The notes under the pieces were generated by a model that saw nothing but the letters and a program-made list of their open reading frames with translations, had not been told where the DNA came from and did not search any database. DNA of 64,000 nt. It comes from Odobenus rosmarus divergens (taxonomy: Eukaryota; Chordata; Mammalia; Carnivora; Odobenidae). Of this stretch, positions 23,811 to 36,458 are shown in pieces. Within the stretch, counting starts at the first letter, position 1; each line of letters starts with the position of its first letter. A program made the translations under genes and the position numbers. The stretch spans positions 573,764 through 637,763 of the forward strand of contig NW_004450945.1 of assembly GCF_000321225.1 (NCBI RefSeq), given 5' to 3'.

Positions 23811-25740
23811 CTGGGGTTTCAAAAACAATTCAGTCAGATCTACCCAGTGGCTCTGTCTTTGTTGTCTCAAGTTTCTCCAATTTGCCTTCTGGGTATAAAA
23901 CTATTGTTCAGAGTCCATCCTTGACCCTTTGTTGAATTTCCACTGTGTTTAGATCCATCTTCAGACTCTATAGGCCTGCTGGATTCAGATTCAGATCCTT
24001 TGCTCATCTTGATCTGTAGCCTAAAAGTAAACAATATCTTCTTCCACGGAAATCCGAGCATACCAAAAATGAAATGGAAAGTAAAAGCAAAGCAACTTCC
24101 AACATCTTGAGCAGTTGAATGATACTGATATTTTCAAATTTGAACCTTGAGAAATTTTGTATATGTTTTCTTTGTCTTCAGGAACGTCTTCGGCCACATT
24201 TTTGCTGGACTTTCATGAGGCTATATTGGTTGAAAGTGTGGCATATTTGAAGTTAAGGTTTTTCAAAATTTCAAAGCTGCAGTATTTTTTTTTTTCCCTA
24301 ATGCTTTATGTGCAAATAAACTCCAAGAGCTCTGGCTGAAGTGGTAGCAGGGGTTCTAAAAGGTCTCAGGGATTGTACAGCACCTGTAAAGATTTCACAG
24401 TTCGCAGTTCAATGATACTTTTAAGGAAATCAACAAGGAAAAGTTCAAAAGTCAGCATTGATAAGGTAATGTGCCTCAGAAAAACAGCCTTGTCTACAAA
24501 AGTGTTGTTTTTATGCTAGTTCACTCACTGAATCACTGTATGTTTGTATACTAACATGTCACTTTTCAATCTAGGCCTAGAGGTCTTCAGCAGAATCAGG
24601 GATCTGCACTAGAGGATTTTAAAATGTTCTCTCATTCTAGAACATCCTGTGAGTTTAACTACGCAAGTTTGTCTCTGATCCATGCTCATGATACCCTCTT
24701 CAACTTTCCTTTTGAGTGTAAGTCAGTGTGTGGTTGCAAGGGGAAGGGGAGGTAGTGGGAAGTTTGTATATGCATGGTAGTAGGAGGCTGTGCGATTTGG
24801 CTCACCACATCAGAAAGCTAGGCACTGAAATCTCATTCACTGACTTAGTTCCGGGTTTACTGTGGGATTGAGGATAAGGCAAATCCTCGGCTCTTGATCT
24901 GTTTCTTTATCAGTAAAATTTGAGAAGTTTTGATCTACATTCATGGGAAAAAGAACAGAGATTATGAGTAAATACATAATTTGTCCTCATTGTTCTGTCC
25001 TTAGAATGTCAGATGAGAAGCCCTCCGAAGAAGAATGTCACTGTAGAAAAAAATGAATAAATGAAAAAATTATCCCTGGCCCTTAATATCCTCAAGGTTT
25101 GTCAAAAAGCCTTAGTATTATGGCATAATTTTTCAAGGAAAAGGATATAGGTTTTGCCAATTAAATGAGGCAGTAAATGTAATACAAGGATTAACTCCTG
25201 GTTTTCATCCGATATCTGACAATAATACAGAAGCAGATCCCTAGAGAATTTCAAATTTTGTGTGATAGAATCTGAGGTCTGGCAGTCTTTTCAACGGAGA
25301 GTGTAGAAGTTAGTTGGTCTTGTTTTCCTGTGGGTATATGAGGAATGAAGTGAGGGGAAAAATAGAGGAAAGTGACATTCGACAGAAACTCTTTCTTATA
25401 TCCCCAAATTTGAGAGTCATTTTGGTTAAGTTTATCCCTTAAAGTGCAGCAATACTTCCAGAAAGTTAAATATATTGTTTTAATCAAACTGTTGCCCTAC
25501 TCGCTAAAGTTTTCCATCCTGAGGGATATCAGATGGGATTGTGGAAAAAGGGGAGGGACTGATAAGTTTGAAATATCTAGTCCCTGGGTATGGGTGAGCA
25601 GGGCTGTCTTTGGTTTGCTAAAATCTGTTCTGGGGGTGAGTGAGATCTTGAATCTTCCACTTGGCAGTATAAGCCAAAGCCCTTGTATAGGGAATGTCCA
25701 GGAGTCCAGACCAGGTGGGGAGATAATAGCTATCATCCTA
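23811..25740. other. No recognised feature (possible weak MIR at 24850-24930)
   Basis: Unique-looking sequence. 'cttgatctgtttctttatca' and 'gtaaaatttgagaag' hint at MIR. No coding potential is visible. Confidence 0.4.
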
Positions 25741-25744
25741 TGTG

Positions 25745-25967
25745 TGTGGAAGGGCTTTTTTTTTTTTTTAAAGATTTTATTTATTTATTTGAAAGAGAGA
25801 ATGAGATAGAGAGCATGAGAGGGGAGAGGGTCAGAGGGGGAAGCAGACTCCCCGCTGAGCAGGGAGCCCGACGCGGGACTCGATCCCGGGACTCCAGGAT
25901 CATGACCCGAGCCGAAGGCAGTCGCTCAACCAACTGAGCCACCCAGGCGCCCTGTGGAAGGGCTTTT
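25745..25967 (-). mobile_element. SINEC, perfect 15-bp TSD
   Basis: Minus-strand Can-SINE between exact copies of TGTGGAAGGGCTTTT (25745-25759 and 25953-25967). The body is close to those at 22186 and 28116 and retains CpGs ('gcccgacgcgggactcga'), suggesting a fairly young insertion. Confidence 0.96.
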
Positions 25968-26032
25968 AAAATGATGAAGTGCTACAAAAATTAAAGTGAT
26001 GTTATTTTCTGAAAAACAGTGATTATTGTCTA

Positions 26033-26264
26033 TGAAATGACCATTCTTTTTTCTAAGGACTTTTTTAAAAAGATTTTATTTATTTCTCAGAGAGAGAGAG
26101 AGAGCACAAGCAGGGGGAGCGGCAGGCAGAAGGAGAAGCAGGATCCCTGCTGAGCAAGGAGTCCGATGCAGGACTCGATCCCAGGACCCTGGGATCATGA
26201 CCTGAGCTGAAGGCAGATGCTTAACTGACTGAGCCGCCCAGGCGTCCCTGAAATGACCACTCTT
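26033..26264 (-). mobile_element. SINEC, 16-bp TSD
   Basis: Minus-strand Can-SINE (26049-26248) with TSD TGAAATGACCATTCTT / TGAAATGACCACTCTT. It has the 'gcacaagcagggggagcgg' variant body. It is the second of three same-strand SINEs within 900 bp. Confidence 0.95.
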
Positions 26265-26431
26265 GAATTAAAAGGAACACTTCTAACTCCTTAGAAGATC
26301 AGCTTCAGTCACTGCAATATTTTTAATGAGGAGGATTCTTTATCTTTTGAGAGTACACTTGACTTCAGGAAGCATCTATGCCACCTGAAGTTGATTCCAG
26401 GAAATAGGTTAAGGAAGGTTCTTTTTTGGTA

Positions 26432-26652
26432 AAAATTCAGTTTTTTTTTTTAAAGATTTTATTTATTTATTTGACCGAGAGAGAGATAGTGAGAGCAGGA
26501 GCACAAGCAGGGGGAGTGGGAGAGGGAGAAGCAGACTTCCTGTTGAGCAGGGAGCCCGATGTGGGACTCGATCCCAGCACCCTGGGATCATGACCTGAGT
26601 CGAAGGCAGACGCTTAACGACTGAGCCACCCAGGCGCCCAAAATTCAGTTTT
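26432..26652 (-). mobile_element. SINEC, perfect 13-bp TSD
   Basis: Minus-strand Can-SINE (26445-26639) between exact copies of AAAATTCAGTTTT. The head reads 'gactgagccacccaggcgcc'. Confidence 0.96.
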
Positions 26653-28110
26653 GATTATAAAATAATATGCAAAATATCTCTGCAAGTCCTTCCCAAAGCA
26701 TTGGTGTCAAAATGGGATCAGCATGTGGCATCCCAGGGTGTCTCCTTTGAAGGAAGTTGCCTATACAATAATTTTTTGGTTTACTTTAGCAAATTGACCT
26801 ATGATAACAGTTTGTGTGGTAGAGCCCGAGGTCTGACAGTCTTTCAGAGGCCAAATGCAAGTTAGTGGCCCACGTTTTCTTGTTGCTATATTAAGATCGA
26901 AGTGGGGAAAAAAATGGAGATTTTATTTATACAACTTGCATCATCAAGTAAGAGGAAGGAGTTATCTAAAATGTTTTAAGCATATACATGCATATTTTTA
27001 CTGTACCTTAAAAGTAATTATTAAAAGTTTGAGAGTGGTTTGAAGATAATGTTAATTTTTAAATATAAATTGTCCCATCCTCTGAAAGCAAATCGGTCCA
27101 GGTCAGTTTACTACTTACATTCTGAACTCTACACGGTGGTAAAGGAGTCAGATTCAGTAAAAGAGGATTTAAGATATCAGTTTGAACTGGTTATTTATTA
27201 AGTTTGTTTCTGTTTTTGCTTTTGTTTTTTCCTTGAGCCACTTCATCACTGCATGTGTGTCTTACCTTCTCCGTTTATCAAGTGGATTTGGAGAGTAGGG
27301 TAGCGGTCCTTATACTTATTTTCCCTCAATCCTGGATTCTCTTCGTGATGGGTAAAGACATATGACAGAAGGAGGATACACATGCTGGACAGACTGAGCG
27401 GGAGGTTCCCCAGGGAGCTGGGCATATGGATCAACTCTGTAGTGCCTGGAATCGTTACTACGCTACGGGTTGTCTCAAAACATTAACACCAGTCTCCTAC
27501 TCTACTCGCTGAGGTTGGCTGATATTTCTAGGCAAAATCAACAAGCTCTCAGTAAGCTGAGACTTTTAATGACCCCCAGGGAGCTTGGAAATTTGCTTGG
27601 GAACCAACGTTAAACTTTCTCCCAGAAATAGATGTGGGGAGAGGGGAAGTAATCCTTTCGGGGACTATGAGAAATGTGATGACATTGTATTTTTACAGTG
27701 AAAGAAGCAGAGCACACTTAGAGCTGAAAGGGATTTCAGAGGTCTCGTTCTATACCTTCCTTCACTGTGGGGGATAAAAGAGGCCCACGATATCACACTT
27801 AATTCACGGCCGAGCCATAACGAGATGGGGGGGGCGCATTCTGATTTCCTATGCAGGGTTATTTTATGTGCATGTCTCTTTTGAAATACAAATTCACTCA
27901 TTTTGTTCACTCATCCAAATAGCATTTTCTAAAACACAGACATGGTGTTGAGATCTAGTAAATCTCTTTCTGCCCAGGAGACTAAGAGGATGATGATCAT
28001 GAGATATCTCTTGGAGTATGTTTCCATTTGGGCAATCTGAACGTGGTCAGCTACTGCGGATGAAAGGTAATTTGGAAGCGAACACAGCAAGAGCGGACTG
28101 GAGATGGAAC
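26653..28110. other. No recognised feature
   Basis: Non-coding sequence of average composition. Open frames are short and without domains. Confidence 0.45.
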
Positions 28111-28115
28111 AGGTG

Positions 28116-28322
28116 TTTTTTTTTTTTTTTCCTTTTTTTTTTTTTAAAGATTTTATTTATTTGAGAGAGAATGAGAGAAAGCACGAGAGGGAAAGAGGGT
28201 CAGAGGGAGAAGCAGACTCCCTGCTGAGCAGGAAGCCCGATGTGGGACTCGATCCCAGGACTCCAGGATCATGACCTGAGCCGAAGGCAGTCGCTTAACC
28301 AACTGAGCCACCCAGGCGCCCC
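28116..28322 (-). mobile_element. SINEC with unusually long T-rich tail
   Basis: Minus-strand Can-SINE. The tail side (28116-28146) is two T-runs separated by CC, longer than in its neighbours. The head ends 'cccaggcgcccc' at 28322. I could not define a TSD. Confidence 0.9.
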
Positions 28323-31125
28323 AAAGGGACAGCGTGGTTAAAGAAACCACAGGCAGGCACCCAGCCAGGCTGGTGAGGAGGAACAGGTGGTCAGATAGTC
28401 AGGAAGCTGGAATCTATTTTCAGGGGAGTTAAAATGAGTAGTGAAGTCAGAATCTAAAGTATTTAGGCATGATGAGTGACAAGTTCTCCAGCAGAGGAAC
28501 ATTGTTGATTTTAAAAGGGTACTGCCGGTGTTCCTGAAGGAATTCCTTAAAATCATGATGATAAGCAAAATAATCAATTTTAAGACATACTTTTGGTATT
28601 TTAGCTTTGATAATTTTATTTTGATTACCAGGTTTTTTTGAAGAATTTGAAAGTTTCTGTGGAGAACAATTTCTTTGTTCAAAAATAAAGCAAAACTATT
28701 TTTCTTTCTAACCTTTTTCTCAAATACATATGTATGAGAAAATATACACATATACATATATACATATATTATGCAGTTTTCTCTGTATCTAATTTCCTTT
28801 TACGCTATAGGTGAGAGTAAATCACATGTGTTGTTAATCTCTGTGTCTACAAATGAGATTTTGGTAAAAGATGCACTAATTTATATATATATTTAAACGA
28901 AAAAATGTATATATGACATCCTTTTTTTACCTCACAAGGATTTATCCTAGATATGCCAAGGCAAGGCTGTTAATGAGATGCTGAGATTTCTGGGGCTAAG
29001 GTGGGAAAGGACTATATGTCTTCTTGAGACTTAGAGAGGCCTTATGCTACAGCAGGTTGGATGGGTTGCTTGTACCTATCGGATACTAGAGAACAGAACA
29101 GAAGAGGTTCAACAGTCCTGGTGGAGGCACATCTAGATGTTACCCAGAGAAGTGGTGATGCTAGCATGCAGGTACCACAGGTCTCACCAGTCAACATGCA
29201 GACATTGTTAGAAATGTCCTAAAAGAAGGAAATAGTGATGTGGACAAAACAGACTAGAATAATGAGAGAGATGGGCACCTAGCTCTATAATTAGGGACTT
29301 TTAATAGCTCAGGCTTTATTGCCCTAATATTTGGCTCTTTTTATTTCCCTGTGATCCCAACAGAAGATGATCTGGAGGCTACCAGAAGGTTGGAGAAGTT
29401 GGCTAGAACAACGCTTCTGTTGGCAGGGGCTAAAAAGAATTCATGTCTGGAAACTCTAACAGGAAAAGAAAGGGTTCATGAGGATGGTGGGCTCTGGACT
29501 CAGATTCAAGGTCTGCCTCTGTAACTTATTTCCTCCGTGGACTTTTTCTTCTTTTTTTTAACAAACAAATGAAAACAACAAAAAGCCAACTTTTTCTACC
29601 CAAATTTCTTTGTTTGTATAGTTTGTATAATATTATATCCTTAGCTTCTCCCCATCTCCTAGCCCCAAGGATCAAATAAAACCACAAAATGTACCCAGCT
29701 CAGAAGCCTCAACTGGTATTAGTTGAACCCAAATGAAAGTCTAATGCTATAAGGGAATTTAGTGATCCTTTACCAGCCAAGTAAAATCTTTATATTTCTT
29801 CCAGTGTGTTCCGTATACAACTTTCCATCTAGTTTCACGGCAGCCTATGGTTTTGCTTGAAATGGGTACAAGCTACGATTCAATGTGAAGTGGTCTTGTC
29901 CATCCTTTCCCCCATGAAGCTGAGGCCAGAGAGACGAGAACATCAACAGCTCTGCTGTAGCCAGGATGGGCCCCGGTGCAGAGCGTGTACTTGGAGGCCA
30001 CTGAGAGCAAGGTAGACCAGATCCGGAAGGAAGGTCCTGACAACTGGTCAGAAGCACTTTGGTGGACCAGAATTAGGGACAAAGAATCAGCAAGCAAGAG
30101 ATGAAACTCAGCCAGGTGACCGTCATCAGGGGTAGCTGTAAGACGAGACAGAGGGTGCCACAGAGGAGCAATGAAGCTCACTCCCCAGGATTCTGTCAAC
30201 AAGAACCAAGTCCTGGTTTAGGCAGGTGACTAGCATTAGTGATGTGTGACAGCTGGAAACAGGGGCTTGGTTTAGGAAGAATCTCAGTTACAGAGAGCAG
30301 GAGCAAGGTGGGGCCCCATTTCAGAGGAACGGGGCTGATCACTGTTCTGTTTAGATAAGTAGAATGTCGGAGGGGAGTCCCTATTTCCCTCACCTGTCTT
30401 GCTACAGGCACTTCTAGAGTAGTGCTTCAGAAGTTCCCTAGCTGAGAGTAGGCAGGTAGGTTTGATTTGAGGGTGTGGGTGGCAAAAGTAACAGAAAGAC
30501 CATTTACTGCATACTAAAACCCACAGTCTCCAAACCTGCTTTTCAGAGATAAAAGTTAATATTTGGGTCTTTATTGCTTCCACTTCTGCATCTACTCAAG
30601 TGGTTCTAAAGTTGAAGTTGGAGAATTGATTAATCATCAACCCTAATATCCCAACAGCAGAGGACATGGCTTCAGTTTCTAAACTAGATTTCAAGGGCCC
30701 TGCAGGCCAGTAGGAGAAAGCGGGGCTGACTTTTTCATGGGAGAAAACCTCCTTGGATTACTGCATGACTGGGCCCAGATTCAGTCTCAAGAGCTTGCAG
30801 CGGGGCTGAGCCTGAAATGTGGGATCAGGGAGCCCCTTGCTCGGAGAACTCAGAGAAGGAGATGGGCAGGGGGTCTCAAAAATAGGCAGGGCATGAAGCT
30901 AATCTCAGAATAATGGATCGCCCATACGTACAGAGTAATCTCTCCCAGAATTTCTCATGAGTAAGTTTTTCTTTGAGTGCCTGCACAGTGATCTGGCCTC
31001 TCTTCCATAGGAATGAATTAAGACCTATCTGCTCTCATAGTCATGACTGTTGCTACATGCATTGTTGTCGCCCGTTAGGTCGAGTTCAGGGTCATATTCA
31101 GCCTCTGTCTAATACATACAGTTTT
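28323..31125. other. Mostly unrecognised; weak MIR near 29480-29550
   Basis: Includes an alternating (TA/CA)-rich patch at about 28740-28770. 'gtgggctctggactcagatt' and 'caaggtctgcctctgtaact' (29487-29530) are MIR-like. No gene seen. Confidence 0.4.
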
Positions 31126-31129
31126 TTCT

Positions 31130-31180
31130 TTCCTTTTTATTAACATATCATGTATTATTTGTTTCAGGGGTACAGGTCTG
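31130..31180 (-). mobile_element. Short carnivore L1 3' fragment, antisense
   Basis: 'ttattaacatatcatgtatt' and 'atttgtttcaggggtacagg' match the antisense 3' end of a carnivore L1 subfamily. A short CA-rich patch and an A13 run (about 31237-31249) follow. Confidence 0.55.
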
Positions 31181-31379
31181 TAGTTTTATATACACACACA
31201 AACGCACACACACCCTATGTCCATATTTATTTTGCAAAAAAAAAAAAAGCGTATGAGTTTGTGACTCTAGCTGAATGAGGAACATACAACAAAATTTGTG
31301 ACTAAAGAAAAAATGTGCTTTGTACAAGTTTAACCAAAGCAGAATTTTGACAGGAGCTATGAAGACTTTTGAGTAACAG

Positions 31380-31615
31380 AGAGAGGCAACACAATACAGC
31401 AGGAGAGACAGTAGATAGGCTTCAGCCCTGGCCATGTAACTTGTAAGCTGGCGGCCTTTGGCAAACCGTCCCTCTTTTATAAGTCTCATTTTTCTCACTG
31501 GTAAAATTATAATACGAATGTCTTACTCAAAAAGAGCCCTGAAAGTGACATGTCTAAATATTTGTGAAAAGAACTGGCATAACACCCAGAAACACAGGAT
31601 ATACCCAATTCTCTT
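31380..31615 (+). repeat. MIR
   Basis: 'ataggcttcagccctggcca', 'tgtaacttgtaagctgg', 'cctttggcaaaccgtccctc', 'tttctcactggtaaaattat' follow MIR in order over most of its length. Confidence 0.6.
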
Positions 31616-32785
31616 GATTTCACTCTGAATTGTGTTTTTAGCTAAAATTATTTTGGGAATAATTAGCATTTTTATTTCACTTTTTCCTTGTTCAACTAAA
31701 ATGCGAGTCTCCCAAGGAATGAGTTTAGAATGTCTCCATGACAGGAGTGCAGGGACTGAGTGTTTTCAGTGTTTTGTTTGATTTGGAATTATAGAGCTCA
31801 ATTAGGAATTAAGGTAAGCACAGGGACAGAGCTATTAAGGAAATTAGAAGGGAACAGTCCTGGAATGTGGCAACTCCTGTTTGATTTTAAGTGTAAGTTA
31901 AATATTAATTTTTCTAAAAAAAACCCCTCTTTCACCATGGAGGTTTTTTTTTTTTTTCTTACGCCGATAGATTGTTGGTGGCTTGCCTCTCACACTAACT
32001 TATTTGGAGGAAAAAAAAAGTCTTCAGATGATCCTATTTGCGTAAGAAAAAAGTCTTCCAAATAGCTCTCTTGTTGCCAGCATTAACAGCAGCTGAACAG
32101 GGTTGGGTTGTTGCATAGTGAGAATTATTCCTTTCATTTTAAAGGAATCAAAGATATTTGGGGCAAGCAAGAGCCCTACACAGGTTACACAGGATCAAAA
32201 TAAGTAAATATTAGATTTGCTTATGGAAAGTGTTGATTAAGTCTCCTGCTGAAGTCTGAGGACACTTTTTATTGTTCCATCATGATTTTGAAGAAAGAAG
32301 TCAGCTTTGAAAAACTATGCTGATTTGGAGAAAATAAGAAGCATCTGAGGATCTCCTCTTTTCTGAATTCCTTCCTGCTGTTGGAGGTTCCCTAAAGCAA
32401 GTGGGTATGATGATGCTGTCAACTTGCAAACAGAAGTCAAAAGGAAATTCAAGCTTCTGTCAAGATTCATTCCAAATATAATAAAAAAGGAAGTGATTGA
32501 ATCCCTTTTAAAGCTTTTGGATGGATTCTCTTGTGCTTTGGCTCTTCTCTGACTTTGTAAGGAATGGGGAACAAAAGCAAAATTGCACTCTCCCAGTTCA
32601 TACCCATCTTAGCAGCCACTCCAATATCTGCCACTTCCAATGGCTCCCTTTTCCACATCATCTTTTTTTTTCTCTTACTTTCCCGCGTTTTTCTTTCTTT
32701 TCCCTTTCTTAAAAAATTCACAAAGCTACCATCATCCGGTGCTCTGTGACATGAAGCATGCATGTTTTACATTTCAGTACATAAA
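31616..32785. other. No recognised feature
   Basis: Contains a T14-class run near 31945-31959 and a pyrimidine-rich stretch near 32660-32710. No repeat family recognised. Confidence 0.45.
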
Positions 32786-32794
32786 ATGAATCAT

Positions 32795-32880
32795 GCTACT
32801 CCTGCCACTGCCTATCTGTGTGACCTGTAGGCCTCAGCTTCCTCCTTTGCAATATAAGGACATTGAATAAAATCTGCAGT
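32795..32880 (+). repeat. MIR fragment
   Basis: 'cactgcctatctgtgtgacc' followed by 'cctcagcttcctcctttgca' is the MIR core. Confidence 0.6.
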
Positions 32881-32896
32881 GTTTAAGCTATGTTCT

Positions 32897-33075
32897 ATCA
32901 CAGCGTTTCTCAACTTGGGCACTGTTGATACTTTAGGCTGGATAATTGTTGTAGGAGACTCTCCTGTTCATTGTGGGTTGGTTAGCATCAAGCTCAGCCT
33001 TTACCCATTAGGTGCCAGTAGTACAATTATACTTCTCTTCCCTAGCTGTAGCAACCAATAAGGTCTCCTGTGGGG
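32897..33075 (+). mobile_element. MER20 (hAT-type) element, 3'-incomplete
   Basis: 'cagcgtttctcaacttgggc', 'actgttgatactttaggctg', 'gataattgttgtaggagact' and 'aggtgccagtagtacaatta' match MER20. The right end is missing where a MER5-like element follows. Confidence 0.7.
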
Positions 33076-33099
33076 TGGGGGTGGGGAGATTCGCTAACT

Positions 33100-33252
33100 A
33101 AAGCGGTGGTTCTCAAACTTTAGTGAATATAGAACTCCTGGAGAATGTGGTAGAAACATGAAGGCCCATACATGATTCGACTTCAAGAAGCCAGGGCCTC
33201 TGTGTCTTTTACTAGTATTTGGATACACAACAAAATTAGAGAACCACTGTTC
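33100..33252 (+). mobile_element. MER5-like hAT element
   Basis: Begins 'gcggtggttctcaaacttta' and ends 'agagaaccactgtt': inverted ends typical of MER5. It directly follows the MER20 fragment. A second weak MER5-like segment occupies about 33270-33420. Confidence 0.6.
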
Positions 33253-33420
33253 ATGAGGAATCATATTGATGAAGTGAATCTCAAACTATGATTTCACACA
33301 AAGAACCTCAGGAACTTGTTAGAGTTTAAGGAAGGAAGGAAAGAACTAATCATCAAGGGATTTGTTAGAAATGCACATTTTTAGGCTTAATTCTAGACTT
33401 AGTGAGTCAAAAATGCTGAG

Positions 33421-33764
33421 ATGCTACCTGGTTGTCTAAGAATGGCTCAGGTAAAGAAAAAGTACATTCTTGGTACATCCAGCAAGATGTACAGAAGTAT
33501 GAGACACCCAAAGAGGATTGATTTTTTCAACACGGGTTGATGTAATTGGACAGAGCATCGTCTGGAATCAACTTCTCCATCCTGCATGGCTCTTATCGCC
33601 TTATGGCAATGAACATGTCTTCTGATCCAGGCTTACAAGGCAGATCAGATTGTCCTCTTTGGGGAGCAGGTATCTGAGGGATGACATATCTCAGACTCAT
33701 CAATCCTCCATAGCACCTGAGGTCCTGACCCATAGACTTACTCTTGGGGCTATGGTATTCAATC
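33421..33764. other. No recognised feature
   Basis: Non-coding. Nothing recognised. Confidence 0.4.
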
Positions 33765-33765
33765 T

Positions 33766-34018
33766 AGACTGGTGGTTCTCAATCTTGGTTTCATCTTAGA
33801 GTTACTTAGGGAATTTAAACAAACAAACCCAAAACTCAATGATGAGGCCATACCCTAAACCAATTAAATCAGAATCTCTCTGAGAGCCAGAGAGCAGTAT
33901 TTTTGCCCTCTGCAAAATGATTCCAATGTTCAAGCAATTTTGATTCCAAAGTGATTCCAATGTGATTCCAAATGATTCCAAAGTGATTCCAATGTTCAAG
34001 CAATTTTGAGGTGTCAAC
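33766..34018 (+). mobile_element. MER5-like element with internal micro-duplications
   Basis: Begins 'ggtggttctcaatcttggtt' and carries 'attaaatcagaatctctctg'. Its right half repeats units built from GATTCCAA; the 20-mer starting ATTCCAATGTTCAAGC occurs at about 33921 and again at about 33984. Confidence 0.55.
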
Positions 34019-34276
34019 GAAATGCTTTTTATAAAGTCATGTAGGATTTGTATAGAGGGAAATAAGGAAGAAAGATATTTAAAAGGTTTGAAAACACATG
34101 GCCAGTTTTGGGGACCAGTAGGATGTTTGGTATGGCTAAAGACTCTAAGCTTTTGATTCTGTGCCAGCATTAGTGCTTCCCCTGAGTTTTCCTGGATCCT
34201 TCCATTAGAAGCTAGCTTTGCAGGTTCTGCATTTCTATAGTACTTTGAATCTAATCTAACCTGTACCACATTCTAC

Positions 34277-34681
34277 TGTTGCAGGGTTGCAGGGTTCTTG
34301 TCTCACAGATTTGAAGAATGAATTTCATGAACACAAAAGGGTAAGGTGAATTGAAAGCTTATTAAGTGAGGGTGAGAACAGAAAAGAAAGGAAAAAAGGC
34401 TCTTGAGTTAGAGGGGTGTTGGAAGGCTTGCACTGAGGGCTTTCATGGTCCCTCTTTTATAGAAAACTGAACAGGGAACCTGGTAAGTTTCTTGTCAATA
34501 TCATGGTAGATTTATGAATGAGAGTACCCTGTCTATATTTAGAACCAACAGGGTGGACTTGTAACTATCATGAGAACATACAAGGTGTTCCCTTCTCTCT
34601 GGTTACTATCTTGGGTATAACATTTCTCCACATCTGGGATTTGTGAGCCTCCTTAAGTAGTCCCCTGCAGGAGCCCAGTCA
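34277..34681 (-). mobile_element. Probable ERV-type solo LTR, antisense
   Basis: Read on the minus strand the segment has LTR layout. A TATA box (complement of 'cttttatag', near 34454-34462) is followed by a possible polyadenylation signal (complement of 'gcttatta', near 34358-34365), then a U5-like end with 'tctgtgagacaagaaccctg'. It begins TG and ends CA in either reading. No gag, pol or env sequence is adjacent, and I could not match a TSD, so the outer edges are approximate. Its class is unassigned. Confidence 0.55.
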
Positions 34682-34699
34682 TGTAGCCCTCCCTACCTG

Positions 34700-34890
34700 T
34701 CTCTCCTTGCCTAGCCTTGCCTGTCCCTTACTCGCTACTTTGTATTATAGTTCCATATATGAAGTTTGTCTCCTATACAACATTGTGAGCTTCCAGGGAT
34801 AAGAACCCTGGCTTATTCATCTCCCCCTTCCCCTAGAATACCTAATTTAGAGTAGGCATCCAAAGACAGGAATTTAATTGACATTTGTAA
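34700..34890 (+). repeat. L2 3' fragment
   Basis: 'cattgtgagcttccagggat', 'aagaaccctggcttattcat' and 'tagagtaggcatccaaag' follow the L2 3' end. Confidence 0.5.
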
Positions 34891-35712
34891 AATGATGTGG
34901 AAATGACACAGAATGTAGAATCTATAGCAAAGCCTCCCGGCACTTTATCCCCAGTCACACAGGAGGACTTCCTAGCCTAGTGTGCTTCCAGAACCTTCCA
35001 CAAGTGCACTGATGACTCTGGACTCTTGAGTCTTTTCTGAAAAGAGAGACAATCCCTAGAGAAAAAGTCTGGGTGGATGACCCAAGTGCAAATTCTGACA
35101 TACGGAACATTCAAAGCATTCAGTACACACTGAGCTCCAAATTGGAGCTTTTCCACCAGTGAGATGAGCCAGAATGAGTGAGGTTTGGTGGAGAAAAATA
35201 ATAACAGCATAATTCTTTGGTGTCCCTTGGAATTATAAAGCCAAGTCTGTTCATGGTCAGAGTGGTCAAACCCAACAAAATGAACGAAGGAATGAGCATA
35301 AAACTCTGGGGCAACCTCCTCAGCATAGTGGGGATTCCACACGAAAGACTTTTTTTGAACATTCATATCAGCTACATGAGAGGTGTGGCTCTTTCCCATC
35401 CCCCTTCCCCCTTGCTCACCATCCCACTGGCCAAGGAGACTTTGGGGAAATTGCCACAGGCACTAGAACACAGGAATGCCTTCAGGAGGCAGGTTGGAGG
35501 AGTCAAGGATCCAGTGAGTAAGCTCTCCGGAATCTCTGTGAGAGTTTGGAGCCAAGAACAGGAAAGAGGGGAACACTGTGGCTCAGAAGGTATTTATGAA
35601 AGAGGAGAAGCAGGGCAACAGGAAAGCCTCCAGCGAAAGTTGTGCTGGAGTCTGGTAGCCTTTTCTTTCAGCATTCTCATCCCTCTTTATTTGCCTCTTT
35701 AACTCTTAGAAT
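34891..35712. other. Unrecognised; long open frames on both strands
   Basis: A minus frame of 140 codons (34977-35399) and a plus frame of 161 codons (35217-35702) overlap. Neither has a signal peptide, domain or motif I know. Just upstream of a CpG-island promoter, it could be a regulatory or lncRNA region, but nothing in the sequence proves it. Confidence 0.4.
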
Positions 35713-35920
35713 AAGAATTTATATATGAAGGGCGCCTGGGTGGCTCAGTTGAAGCGACTGCCTTCGGCTCAGGTCATGATCCTGGAGTCCCGGGATCGAG
35801 TCCCGCATCCGGCTCCCTGCTCAGCAGGGAGTCTGCTTCTCCCTCTGACTCAACCCCCTTTCATGCTCTCTCTCTCAAATAAATAAATAAAATCTTTTAA
35901 AAAAAGAATTTACATATGAA
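35713..35920 (+). mobile_element. SINEC, plus strand, 17-bp TSD
   Basis: Plus-strand Can-SINE (35730-35903) with TSD AAGAATTTATATATGAA / AAGAATTTACATATGAA. It is the closest SINE to the P3H2 promoter, about 0.95 kb upstream of the start codon. Confidence 0.95.
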
Positions 35921-35924
35921 AACA

Positions 35925-36025
35925 TTTGATGCGTTGGGACGTTTGTCTGTTGTAGGAATGCGGAAACGGAGGCTCAGCTGCACAAGGTCACACAGTCGGT
36001 ACACTAACAGGCAGACTGTAAGGAC
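35925..36025 (-). repeat. MIR fragment, antisense
   Basis: 'gcggaaacggaggctcagct' and 'gcacaaggtcacacagtcgg' are the reverse-complement MIR core. Confidence 0.7.
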
Positions 36026-36450
36026 AGTCTCACCTTCTTCCAAAGGTTCTCTAGGTCCTGTGATATGACCTGTGCACAGAAAGGTGGGCTATTTTGCTTC
36101 GCTCTTGCCCCTACCCCTGCTCCAATGCAGACACACACTCCTGCAACGTGGGGTGCGAAGGCAAGGGAGGGACCCTTCCTATGGGAAGGAGCAGCAAGCT
36201 TTTGATTCCACAGGCCCAGGATTGAGTAGTTCCCTTTGCCTTTTCACAGTTCTATACACTTGAACTCACCTCTCGCCTTTCTCCTCAAGTCTCCGCACCT
36301 GGGCCAATTGGTCCCCTGGTGCTTTCCTCCCAGCCTGAGATGGCGCTTCAGTGCTTCCTCTGAAGGTGAAAGACTGCAAACTGCGGTCATGCACGAATTC
36401 CAGAAAATGATTAGAATCCTAACCTCACTAAGCCGGGTTTCCCTCCTCTC

Positions 36451-36458
36451 TATAAAGG
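36451..36458 (+). promoter_or_regulatory. TATA-like box upstream of P3H2
   Basis: TATAAAGG sits about 30 bp before the GC-rich zone and 412 bp before the start codon. It is a good match to the TATA consensus, but CpG-island promoters often do not use one. Whether P3H2 transcription starts about 30 bp downstream cannot be told from sequence. Confidence 0.35.
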